The position numbers and the translations under genes were made by a program. A DNA stretch of 21,583 nucleotides from Acrasis kona (lineage: Eukaryota > Heterolobosea > Eutetramitea > Acrasida > Acrasidae), in the NCBI GenBank assembly GCA_026419775.2, contig JAOPGA020001018.1:1-21583 (forward strand), given 5' to 3'. The notes beneath the pieces are model-generated. The model made no database searches, was not told where the DNA came from, and saw only the letters and a list, made by a program, of their open reading frames with translations. The first letter of the stretch is position 1. Each line of letters begins with the position of its first letter. This document shows, one piece after another, positions 13,041-21,583 of this stretch.

Positions 13041-14252
13041 TTATTTTGAAACCTTCTTCTTTTTTGATAGTGGTACTAGCTCATCATTCTCTACCTTTCT
13101 CTTCTTGGTGTTGGATGCCGTTTCAGGTTTAATCTCACCACAATCAATAATGTAAATTTTTTGCTTTGGATCGCCTTCCTCCGTTCCTAACTTTTCCACT
13201 CTTTTGACGACTGATTGACCATCGATAACTTCTCCAAACACGACGTGTTTACCATCCAAGTAATCGGTCACTTCGGTTGTAATGAAGAATTGACTTCCGT
13301 TGGTGTTCTTTCCAGCGTTGGCCATGGATAGCAGGAATGGCTTGTCGTGCTTCATCTTAAAGTTCTCATCTTTAAATGTCTCTCCATATATGCTCTTTCC
13401 TCCTGTACCATCATTGTTTGTGAAATCACCTCCTTGTAACATAAACTCTGGGATGACGCGATGGAATGTGCTGTTCTTGTAGTGAAGTCCCTTTCCCTTT
13501 TCACCTGTACACAAACATCTGAAATTCTCTGCTGTTTTGGGCACGACTTCGTTGTAAAGTTCGAAGGTGATGCGACCAACATTTGTTTTGTTTGAACCCA
13601 AACCAATGTCCATGAAGCATTTGGTTCTGGTGGATGTTTGTGGTGCTTCCTCCTCCTTGGCTTTATCAGCAGCAGGAGCTTTGTTAATTTGTCCACAATC
13701 GGCAATCACAACGGTTCCGCTCACCTTTCCATGTTTGTCGCCCCTCTTCTCCATCAAATCAACAGTGCTGAAGCCCTTGATGACTTGTCCGAACACAACG
13801 TGCTTGTCGTTCAACCAGGAAGTTTTGTCTGTTGTGATGAAGAACTGACTCCCGTTGGTGTTTTTTCCAGAATTGGCCATGGATAGTAGGTATTTACGGT
13901 CGTGCTTGAGTTTAAAGTTCTCATCATTAAACTTCTCGCCGTAAATTGATCTGCCCCCAGTTCCGTTTCCTCTTGTGAAGTCGCCACCTAATGAGTTAAT
14001 TAACTCTTCGTGTTAAAAGGTCAATCAATTACCTTGACACATGAATTTAGGGATGATTCTGTGGAATTTACTATTCTTAAAGTGAAGTTGTTTTCCCTTC
14101 TCTCCTGTGCACAAGCACCTAAAGTTCTCTGCTGTTTTGGGTACAACATCCTTGAAAAGTTCGAACTCAATCCTTTGAACCGGCTTGCTGTTCACGGAAA
14201 TATCAAAGAAAACTACTGGATTCTTGGGGTTACGAATCGCGTTCACAGACAT
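13041..14252 (-). CDS. Tandem two-domain cyclophilin (peptidyl-prolyl isomerase) with basic tail
   Basis: Two exons (14252-14033 and 13987-13041; intron 13988-14032, 45 nt) give 388 residues. Domain 1 spans about 10-173, domain 2 about 197-359, joined by a charged linker ([15 protein letters not shown]). Both keep the catalytic pattern of cyclophilin A: R65, F70, M71, Q73 and R250, F255, M256, Q258. The position of CypA Trp121 is Trp131 in domain 1 but Tyr316 in domain 2, which is expected to weaken cyclosporin binding there. The C-terminal tail (TKKRKVE and SKKKKVSK) looks like a nuclear localisation signal. Family members isomerise proline peptide bonds; nuclear ones work in splicing and chromatin. 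The stop codon TAA is part of an AATAAA poly(A) signal. Strong inter-domain similarity suggests an internal duplication. Confidence 0.93.
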
Positions 14253-14268
14253 GTTAAATAATATTCAA

Positions 14269-14274
14269 TTTATT
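14269..14274 (-). terminator. Poly(A) signal of the acidic-protein gene, next to the cyclophilin start
   Basis: AATAAA on the minus strand lies about 80 bases after the stop of the 478-residue protein and only 16 bases before the ATG of the cyclophilin gene on the same strand, so the transcript end of one gene and the start of the next nearly coincide. Confidence 0.55.
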
Positions 14275-14355
14275 GTTTGAAGTTCTACAATATTACAATC
14301 GACCACACAACACAGGTCAATCTCCGAGAGCACATCCACAATCAAAAAGTTTGCT

Positions 14356-15792
14356 CTATTTATGCAATCTCCTCTTCTTTTTTGCTGGAAGCACCTTTTT
14401 AGCTGGCGACACCTTTTTTGTTGGAAGCACTTTCTTTTCTCCAATAACCCGTCTTGGTTTTTCTTCAACCTCAAGTGACCCCTGTCGAACGACGGGTGGA
14501 TTGGAGTCAGATTCAGAACCAGAAAGATCTGGTCCAGCATGGAGCGCTTCATAAAAGTCATTCAATGGGTCTTTTTTATCACCTTTTGTTGATTTCTTGT
14601 CTTTGACCGCAGGTGCATTGTCATATGAATGTGTTCGTGTTCTTTCATCAGGTGTGTTTTGTTTGTACTTTGCTTTCTGTTGTTCTTGTTTTGCATCCCC
14701 TTGGTCAGAATGTTCATCAAGTGGCGAATTTATTAAAATGTTATCGGTGCTCCATGATTGATTCTCCTGAAGGTCATTTCGGTTTTTTGGGCTTGGTAGA
14801 TCCATGAGGTCAGGATGTTCATCATCATCGTCCATTTGGTTGGCTTCTGTAAATTCGTCAAATTGCACCGAACTCGAACTGTCATCGATGATGACTTCTT
14901 CGCTTTGGTCTAGTGCGGGAGATTTTTCCTGATTGTCCGTATCACTGGTTTCTTGAATGTTGATGGGTTCATTATTTTCTTCAACCTCCACGGAGCGTTG
15001 GTCCTCCTCTTCAACGTCGTCCTCCACGTCTGGAATTGTTTCAATGTAAATGTGATTATTATCGTCTGAAGTGATGTGTTTCAGTTGGTTGTTAGTGTTC
15101 TCATCTAAAGTAGGAGGCGATAATAAGTCATCCTCTGTATTTATGTCTTCTAGTGAACCGTTGAGGTTAGTTAGGTGCTTTTCAGATTGAATTTGCTCCT
15201 CCTCCCTTACCTCTTCTGGTTGGGCATCCGTGCTTTCTAGCACATTTGCATCATCGCCCACATTCAGTGAGGGCTGCTCGCTCCGTGTTACAGGTTGTGG
15301 TTTTGGTATTTCACACTTGATGTAATTGGCATTGCCATCTACAAAGTCCCCAACCTCGAGCCTCCATTTTATTACGTTAAAAGCAGTTAAAAGTGATTCA
15401 CGGTTTTTGACAAAATACAAGTCTTTCAACCACTGTTTTTCGTCCAAAACTCTAACTTCTCCTTCTGGCTGTTTTTCTTCCACTATTACATTTTGCAATG
15501 CTTTTGGCACGAAAGAAGTTGAATTTCCATGTCCTACCGGAGAAATATGTTGAGCTGTTCTGCTTGGTGACGCAGTGTTTGATTCTGGATTTTTATTTAC
15601 ATTCGATATTTTGCCTAAAAGTTCTTCTAGTTGTGTGCTCCTATCGACATATGGCGAACTTTTTGTATGCATCATTTGTTTTGATGATTGAGGGCGTGGT
15701 GTCATATTATTTGTGTATGGGGTCATTGGGCGTGTAAATTCGGAATTAAATAATGAACCATCTTTCAGTGGGTCCCTCACCCTGTACGTCAT
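14356..15792 (-). CDS. Acidic low-complexity protein with lysine-rich repeated tail, unknown function
   Basis: A single uninterrupted frame of 478 residues starting MTYRVRDPLKDGSLF. I do not recognise a family. The N-terminus is polar and rich in T, P, S. A short block around residues 115-160 (WLKDLYFVKNRESLLTAFN, then VIKWRLEVGDFV) looks folded and is the best part for a homology search. From about 180 to 400 the chain is strongly acidic (runs such as DVEDDVEEEDQ and MDDDDEH) and probably disordered. The last ~30 residues turn basic, with a short repeat of the type KKVLPAKKVSP ending KKKRRLHK. The charge split suggests a nuclear or chromatin- or RNA-bound scaffold, but this is inference. No signal peptide or membrane segment is visible. 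The gene is tandem with the cyclophilin gene. Confidence 0.75.
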   Translation of the reverse strand: MTYRVRDPLKDGSLFNSEFTRPMTPYTNNMTPRPQSSKQMMHTKSSPYVDRSTQLEELLGKISNVNKNPESNTASPSRTAQHISPVGHGNSTSFVPKALQNVIVEEKQPEGEVRVLDEKQWLKDLYFVKNRESLLTAFNVIKWRLEVGDFVDGNANYIKCEIPKPQPVTRSEQPSLNVGDDANVLESTDAQPEEVREEEQIQSEKHLTNLNGSLEDINTEDDLLSPPTLDENTNNQLKHITSDDNNHIYIETIPDVEDDVEEEDQRSVEVEENNEPINIQETSDTDNQEKSPALDQSEEVIIDDSSSSVQFDEFTEANQMDDDDEHPDLMDLPSPKNRNDLQENQSWSTDNILINSPLDEHSDQGDAKQEQQKAKYKQNTPDERTRTHSYDNAPAVKDKKSTKGDKKDPLNDFYEALHAGPDLSGSESDSNPPVVRQGSLEVEEKPRRVIGEKKVLPTKKVSPAKKVLPAKKKRRLHK

Positions 15793-15917
15793 GAATACCT
15801 ATTGTAACGCTGTGTGATTATAACGAATTTTTTGGACAGGTTGAGTGGGCCATAGATTGAAACTTCATGTTTAATATATACAGTGCTTACTTCCCAAAAA
15901 CCCCAGGCTGATCCCAA

Positions 15918-16674
15918 TTATTGTGATTCTGACATTTTGTCCTCAATGTTTTTCACGTTGCTTCTTTTCCTTCTAATCAATACCACTGGCTTGTTTGATG
16001 GGGGAGCAATGTTGGTTTTGTCTTCTCTTCCAATTTTGGTAACTGTCGCCATCTTGAACGCTGTTGCATCTTTGACAAGGAATTGGTTCATCAAAATCTT
16101 TGGAACTACTTTTGCAGGTGTTGCCATATTTACTCTGAATTCCTGTTTGGAGGTGGTGATGATATCAATTGTTTGGTTGTTTAGCTTGGTGTCATAAAAA
16201 GTGTTGGTTTCAAGTTTACCGATTGGTACCAGAGAAAACGTTCTTGTTGAGTCGCTATTTTTATTAAGTTGGTCACTGATATAGTTTTTCATGCGTTCGA
16301 AATCATAATGGTTTTCGTCTTCGTTAATTCTAGCATCATCTGCCAGGAAGGCTTTCGGGTTTCTTTTTGCTAGAGGGGCAACAAATCCTTGATCAACGCT
16401 TTTTCTAGTGGTCCACTCTAAGGGACCTGATTTGATTTGTATGTTCACCATGTGATCACCTATTTGTTAGTACAATAATACCACCAAATAAATAAATACA
16501 TGTATTGCTAACAATTTGCGTTGGCTTATAGGACCATTTACCAACTCCTGGATAATTAGACTCTTTTTGCATTGTTGAGGGAACATTTAACCCTACTGTC
16601 TTGAGAGTCTGCGTTAGGGGCTTAACCACACGCTGAAGCAGGTTGTGTGGCATCAACCGATTACAATTTTCCAT
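15918..16674 (-). CDS. Unrecognised 238-residue protein, two exons
   Basis: Exon 1 is 16674-16500 and exon 2 is 16459-15918. The 40-nt intron (16460-16499) begins GTATTT, contains a perfect TACTAAC branch box and ends AAATAG; splicing joins the frames in phase through a cysteine codon (SNT-C-DHM). The product starts MENCNRLMPHNLLQRVVKP and ends RSNVKNIEDKMSESQ. It is basic overall, has no membrane segment, and its N-terminus (few acidic residues, amphipathic) could be a mitochondrial presequence, though that is weak. No domain was recognised. A shorter form could begin at ATG 16451 within exon 2. An ATTAAA about 50 bases after the stop may serve as poly(A) signal. It is divergent from the SEL1L gene with only 37 bp between start codons. 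Confidence 0.7.
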
Positions 16675-16711
16675 GAACTATTTTTAAAGAAACACGTGAA
16701 GATCAACCTGG
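16675..16711. promoter_or_regulatory. 37-bp divergent start-to-start region (putative bidirectional promoter)
   Basis: The start codons of the minus-strand 238-residue protein (16674) and the plus-strand SEL1L gene (16712) are only 37 bp apart. Both transcripts must start here or inside each other's gene. No clear TATA box is present; the stretch holds a CACGTG E-box-like hexamer (in AAACACGTGAAG). The two genes are therefore likely to be co-regulated. Confidence 0.5.
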
Positions 16712-19514
16712 ATGAAGGGAAAACGGGCTATACTCATTTTTTTTATTGTACTAGTGGTCATATCAATAGGTAAGTTTATATTAGTTATTCCTGTGACCCT
16801 TTTCAGTTCTTGCACAAAAGAAGAAGAAGAAAAATAAAAGGACCAAACCATTTGATGATAAAGCCCTAGAAACTCTTCCAGAACATTTGAGAGAGCAAGC
16901 AAAAAAGGCTATTATTGCCGCAAGTAAAAAGTTGCTCAAAAAGGGTAGCAAGGACGATGTAATTATACTGAATCTAATGGATGATGACGAACCAAAGAGT
17001 TCATTTTTGTCTACCCTGACAAATTATGTTGATCCATCACCCATTCATCATCATACAAGAGATTCAGTTACAAGCAAAACTTTTGGTGCACAACAAGTCG
17101 AGGTTTCTTCCACAATGAAAAAAACGCCGCCTCACAATCCACCCACATTTGAAGGACCAAAGGATTCCATAATCACTGACGCAGAAGCAAAGCTCTTGTC
17201 CATGAAGAAACGCTTCTATCTCGAAAAATACAAACACGAAAACATTTTTGAACCCACTCAAACATCATCTCAACAACAACAATTGTATTTAGCAAAACTG
17301 TATTTGGAACAAGATGGATCCACTTCAAACGAGACGCCGAAGCAGTTAACCGACGAAGAAACGGAAGCAGCAAGCGACGTAGAAGCAACCTTACAAAACA
17401 TTACGGTGGATAAGAGAGACGTAGAAAAAGCCATCTCAATCTATCACAACGTGTCGAGGACACACGAACGCGATCACACGGCCCTTTACAACTTGGGCGT
17501 CATACACAAGACAAACAGTTTCGATCGCTTCAATTTGACCAAAAGTAAAATGTATTTTGCATTGAGCGCCCTAAAAGGAAATTCTCACGCACAATTCGAA
17601 ATGGGACTGCTTTATGCCAACGGAGCGATTGATCATTTTGATGATTTACAAACCGTAAAGAATTACATGGTTGACCATTGGGATTTATCCGATCAAACCT
17701 CTTTTAATTACAAAATTTACAAATCGCTACCACAACAACAACATTCGTTCGATCCAGAATCAATCAGCATCATGCATTACTTTGCATCGGCGCTGCAAGG
17801 TAATCCGAACGCAAACATTGCATTAGGATACAGACATTTGTATGGCTACGGAGTTCCCAAATCATGCAAATCGGCATCCATCTATTACCGTAATGCAGCC
17901 GACAAGATTCAATCAGAATTCCAATTGGGAACCGTTCCCATGATTGACAAGATTCGTCTGTCCGATTCCCAACATTCCAATCAACCCAAACAAACGCAAG
18001 AGGACGTGATGGATTATTATCAATACTCTGCTGATAAAGGCTCTGCGTCCTCTCAAATCATTCTCGGATACGCCAACATGTACGGGTTGAGAGGAATGCC
18101 CCAAAACATTCAATTGGCCCGTCAATACTTTGTGAGAGCAGCAGAAGCAGGCGAACCGGAGGCCTTTGCAGCGCTGGGCAATTTATATGCAAGAGGAATC
18201 GGCGGCATTGCTCAAAACAACAAGACTGCGTTCGAGTACTTTGAAAAGGGAACTCGCAAAAAGGACGCCGCTAGCATGAATGGATTAGGGTACATGTATT
18301 TACATGGATCCACTCCTTCGCCATCCAGCATCGATGGCTATCGCTTGGAAAAAAACTATAGCTTGGCAGCTCACTATTTCAATAAGAGCGCTGTGATGGG
18401 CAATAGCGAAGCTCAATATAATTTAGGATTAATGATGCTCACGGGCATAGGCGTCAACAGGAACTATCAAATGGCACTTCAATACATGACGTTGAGCGCT
18501 CATCAGGGCCAAATCATGGCCAGGTATCAATTAGGCGTCATCTACCAACAAGGGTTGGGAGTGCCCGTCGATTGCGAAGTGAGCGTGAAATTCTTCAAAA
18601 ATGTAGTGGAGAGAGCAGGGTGGACGATGGGCATGGAATTGGCTCACGAAAGATACAGTACGGGCGATGACTTGGATGCAGTGATTGCATTAATGCTGTA
18701 TCAAGAAATGGCTGAGCAGGGCCTGGAAGTTGCGCAGAGCAATGCAGCGTACATGTTGGAGAAGAACGTGGGTGATTATAATTCCAACGTGTACCTTCAC
18801 TCTCAACAGGATTTGATAAAGAGAGCATTGTTCTGGCACAAGAGAGCTGCCGAGCAAGGCAACGTTGATGCCTATGTAAAAGTGGGCGATCATCATTACT
18901 ACTCGAATCAAGAATATGAAAAGTCAATATTCAATTATAGAAGAGCAACAGAGTTGCGTAACCCTCAGGCAATGTTTAATTTGGGTTATATGCATGAGTG
19001 GGGACAGGGTTTGACTCAAGATTTTCATTTGGCGAAACGTTATTATGATATGGCGGCAGAGACTGAACCACTGGCTAATGTTCCCGTCATGATGGCGTTG
19101 GTGGGAATGTATGTTCATTGGGGTGCTTTGAGTCTGTATCACCATGTTTATGGAGGTCAATTGACTAGCGGTAGTTTGTGGAGTTTAATAAAGGGTACGA
19201 ATGTTGTCGCTTCTTCTTCTTCTCCTCCTTCTGCTTCTGTAGTTGATGGCGGCGGTAGTGAACTTGTTGGCGATGATAAGTTATTGGGTAGCGTCACGAA
19301 TAGCATTTGGCAATTCATTTGGAGGAATGAGGATGTTGTTTTAACTGCTTTGCTTGGTCTTTTGGCATTGTTGCTGTTGGTGAGATATGTATTCAAGAAT
19401 ACGGAAAGAGCTGCCAGGGAGCAACGACGATTGAGAAGGGAGGCGTTGGCGAGACAACTAATAAGAGAGGCTGAACAACAACAACAACAACAACAACAAC
19501 AAGTTAATATGTAA
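16712..19514 (+). CDS. HRD3/SEL1L-like ER-associated degradation adaptor
   Basis: Exon 1 16712-16769, intron 16770-16806 (37 nt, GTAAGT...TTTCAG), exon 2 16807-19514; 921 residues. Splicing creates a clear signal peptide, MKGKRAILIFFIVLVVISIV-LAQ, which decides this start. About ten Sel1-type TPR repeats follow (for example LGYRHLYGYGVPKSCKSAS and LGVIYQQGLGVPVDCEVSV); the segment NLGYMHEWGQGLTQDFHLA is close to a stretch conserved in HRD3/SEL1L. One C-terminal membrane helix (VLTALLGLLALLLLVRYVF) is followed by a short basic cytosolic tail ending in nine glutamines. HRD3/SEL1L sits in the ER membrane, recruits misfolded lumenal proteins and stabilises the HRD1 ubiquitin ligase. Signal peptide, repeats and single C-terminal anchor all agree. 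The gene converges on the JMJD7-DOMON gene with 23 bp between stops. Confidence 0.92.
19476..19502 (+). repeat. (CAA)9 microsatellite coding for polyglutamine
   Basis: Nine uninterrupted CAA codons near the end of the HRD3/SEL1L-like gene give a nine-glutamine run in its cytosolic tail. Pure codon runs of this kind readily change length between strains. Confidence 0.95.
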
Positions 19515-19515
19515 A

Positions 19516-19529
19516 AATAAATGTTTATT
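19516..19529. terminator. Back-to-back poly(A) signals for two converging genes
   Basis: AATAAATGTTTATT contains AATAAA for the plus-strand SEL1L gene (19516-19521) and, two bases later, AATAAA on the minus strand (19524-19529) for the JMJD7-DOMON gene. The stops are at 19514 and 19538, so the two 3' untranslated regions must overlap. Confidence 0.7.
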
Positions 19530-19537
19530 ATACAAGT

Positions 19538-21264
19538 TCAAAAGCCAAAGTATTTGAGGAAGTGGTTCAGCCAGTCGGATAACTTTGAATCATTCTTGAT
19601 TTGAATGAATTGTATTTCATCTTTTGATCGGTAAGTGTGCATTGTGTTGATGTCAATGTTGCGGTCGTTTGCAGCCACGGCCACTGCAATTGGGTTGATG
19701 GTAATTGATTTGTCCCACGGGTCTCCATTACCCGAAACATTCAAATTCCTAACAAACTAATTAAAAGTTAGTAAAGGTCAAAAATTAATGGTACTTTTAT
19801 GTGAACGCAGCCATCTTTGATGCCTCCGTTGCTGGCTATTATATTGTTTTTACCAGGTGGAATTTGTTGAACATCTGGCTTCGGTGGAGCTCCTTTCGCT
19901 GTTAAATACGCATCAATAACTGTTGCTCGGCCTGAAGCTCCTACAAAGCCGACAATACAATCAGCCTCCTTCATTCCTGATTCAGGATCATGGTCAATTC
20001 CTATAGCCACCCATCCTGTTATATCTTTCGCTACCATAGCTATCTCTATCAGATTCTTTTGTATCGAATAATTCCAATAAAGGTCCAATCTTTCGCCCAT
20101 CATCGACTTCTGAAATGGGTACTCTCCATCAACAACAAAAGGAGTTTTTGTATCGGATATTACCGCTGTTGGTGCCATCGTTATGAGAAGGAACACAAAC
20201 ATATAAAGTTGCATCATGGAGTATTGTAATCTTTGGTTTATTTTTGATAATTTGGACAACATGGTATGAGTGTTGTGGTAATGCGAGAGCAGAGGACTGT
20301 CATACCAATAATTTACAGCAATACACCTTCCGCTATTATCGTCACGTTGTTCGACCTGGTGGTACCACAGCGCAGGTAGATACAGAATCTCTCCTGCTTT
20401 CACAGTTACTTTAATGGGTTGTACATTTTTCATCAATGGATACTTTTCATAATCAATGTTTGATAGATCCACGGGGATCCATGGAATAGGATCCGACTGC
20501 TCGATAGGCTTTGAAACCCAATTGTCATCTTTATTTAAGGAGTATAATGCTTGATGATACATTTCCTCATGTAACCAAGGCTGAGAACAAGGAGGTAATA
20601 AATAAAAAACTTTCACTCCGCACACAACTACATAAATGTTTTCGTAGGGATCTTTGTGAGGTGAAGAAACCGACCTGTGGTCTCCAATCCAAATGTTGGT
20701 TACGTCCGGACCTGACCTGAAGGCTTTTGTAGCAAAATCTAAATCACTCTCAACATCCTGCCACAAGCTTGAGAAGCTCTCGTCTAAAAAGTTACCATTT
20801 TGATGTTGAACATAGTGTACTTTGTCCTGGTTCTTGAGTTGATCAAAGAATTGACCTATAGTCATATCAACTTCTTGAGGCATGCAGAACATTGCGTTGT
20901 GTATGGCATCTGCTCTGCCATTTGGTGTGACAGCAACCTTTATTTTTGTTTCCCCCAATTTATCTATAAAGTATTGATTATCTCGCCATGACTCCATTGC
21001 TTTCCAGTCGTCTACACCGTTCTGAATTACTACTGGTTTGTTTTGGGATACATAATGAAAGTAAAAGTCATCTGGTGATGGCTTTTGTTTTATGTAATGT
21101 ATTACACCTCCATAAATATCACTTTGTTCAAAATTGTATTCCGTTAACACATCCTCAATCTCTTCATTGTATTTCATTGTATTAGCCAACCAGACCTCCC
21201 TGAAGAGGGTCTTGGATCTGTGCAGTTCTAGTTGTTCATATAGACTCTTATCTAAAGCTTTCAA
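19538..21264 (-). CDS. JMJD7-like JmjC oxygenase fused in frame to a DOMON domain
   Basis: Exons 21264-19795 and 19756-19538; the 38-nt intron (19757-19794) has a TACTAAC box and ends TTAATTAG. Residues 45-325 match JMJD7: VAVTPNGRADA, HKDPYENIYVVV (iron ligands His203, Asp205), YLPALWYHQVEQ (His302), and CIAVNYWYDSP; Lys219 probably binds 2-oxoglutarate. JMJD7 hydroxylates a lysine of DRG GTPases in the cytosol. Without a stop the frame continues into MMQLYMFVFLLITMAPTAVIS, a signal-peptide-like or membrane segment, then a DOMON domain (about 390-535, GWVAIGI, GMKEADCIVG, FVRNLNVSG) with Met431 and His530 placed as possible haem ligands. Either it is one type II membrane protein or two genes share a frame (second start at 20217 or 20214). 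Numbering counts from the first codon of the open stretch (21264, TTG); the first ATG is 21177, and an acceptor (CAGTTAG) just upstream suggests a further 5' exon. Confidence 0.85.
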
Positions 21265-21434
21265 AGGACGATCGAAATGTAAATTTTCCTAACTGAACGA
21301 AAGTACAATCTAAAAATACTATTTCAATTTGCTATAATTCACAACGAACATTGAATAGAAGAAATCCGTGCTTAGCATCAATATCCCTTCCACAGTAGAC
21401 TGTATGTTGGTATTACATAATTCAGGTTATAAAA
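21265..21434. other. Divergent upstream region between two genes
   Basis: No gene is seen here. It probably holds the unplaced first exon or leader of the JMJD7-DOMON gene on the minus strand (an ATG near 21355 reads MFV and could be joined by a GTGAAT...GTTAG intron) and the promoter of the plus-strand gene starting at 21435. No clear TATA box was found. Confidence 0.35.
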
Positions 21435-21583
21435 ATGTTCAGATTTCATAGGAATATGAGTCAAATCGTAAAATCGTGCTGAGCAACCAAGCTTTGATAT
21501 TACTAACTCAAGCATTGAGGGCATCTACACTAAATTTTTTAACCCGATGAGATGTGAGCTAGTCGGATTTATATACATTCCAA
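21435..21583 (+). CDS. Probable 5' end of a gene running off the right edge
   Basis: ATG 21435 opens an exon of 11 codons (MFRFHRNMSQI, to 21467), followed by a plausible 52-nt intron (21468-21519) that begins GTAAAA, has a perfect TACTAAC box and ends GAG. Exon 2 then stays open to the window end (GIYTKFFNPMRCELVGFIYIP). The basic, acid-free start could be a mitochondrial targeting sequence. The product cannot be identified from 32 residues. The acceptor lies 14 bases after the branch box, and it skips a nearer AAG, so the model is tentative. Confidence 0.35.

Noticed and set aside
15326-16197. Plus-strand open frames antisense to the acidic and 238-residue proteins, including one with hydrophobic stretches
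   Set aside because: They lie opposite better supported spliced genes, have no domain signature and are explained as shadows.

Overview
The window is nuclear DNA of a single-celled eukaryote with a compact, AT-rich genome. Genes lie only tens of bases apart. Introns are short: the thirteen I could place are 36 to 64 nt, start with GT, and eleven of them end in TAG, several with a CTAAC or TACTAAC branch-like box. Poly(A) signals (AATAAA) sit directly at gene ends. The gene set (DEAH helicase/RBR ligase, HRD3/SEL1L, JMJD7, cyclophilin, amidase) and a hAT transposon fit an amoeboid protist. A heterolobosean is my weak guess; the sequence does not settle the lineage.

Left part (1-2160) is transposon debris: a fossil integrase-bearing element on the minus strand running off the left edge, about 700 bp with no gene, and an internally deleted hAT copy that has lost both ends. 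Next are a small two-exon gene (2345-2666) and a large nine-exon gene (about 3030-8449) coding for CCCH zinc fingers, a DEAH-box helicase, an RRM and a RING-IBR-RING ubiquitin ligase module in one protein, similar in layout to plant DEAH11/DEAH12. It carries three single-base frame breaks as given.

Middle part (8450-11700): a possible minus-strand terminal exon, a 20-21 bp minisatellite, and an unrecognised host reading frame split by a near full-length hAT transposon (9140-11594) with TIRs, TTTCG-rich subterminal repeats and a BED-finger transposase with two frame breaks. The two hAT copies lie in the same orientation on either side of the helicase gene.

Right part (11660-21583) is gene-dense with no visible frame breaks: an amidase (+), a tandem two-domain cyclophilin (-), an acidic low-complexity protein (-), an unrecognised 238-residue protein (-), HRD3/SEL1L (+), a JMJD7-like JmjC oxygenase joined in frame to a DOMON domain (-), and the probable first exons of a gene leaving on the right (+). 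Two genes touch ubiquitin biology (the RBR helicase and HRD3/SEL1L of ER-associated degradation), but nothing shows that they act together. The most unusual points are the JMJD7-DOMON fusion with an internal signal-peptide-like segment, a retained intron that would encode a ubiquitin-binding-type zinc finger, and the CCCH-DEAH-RRM-RBR architecture.
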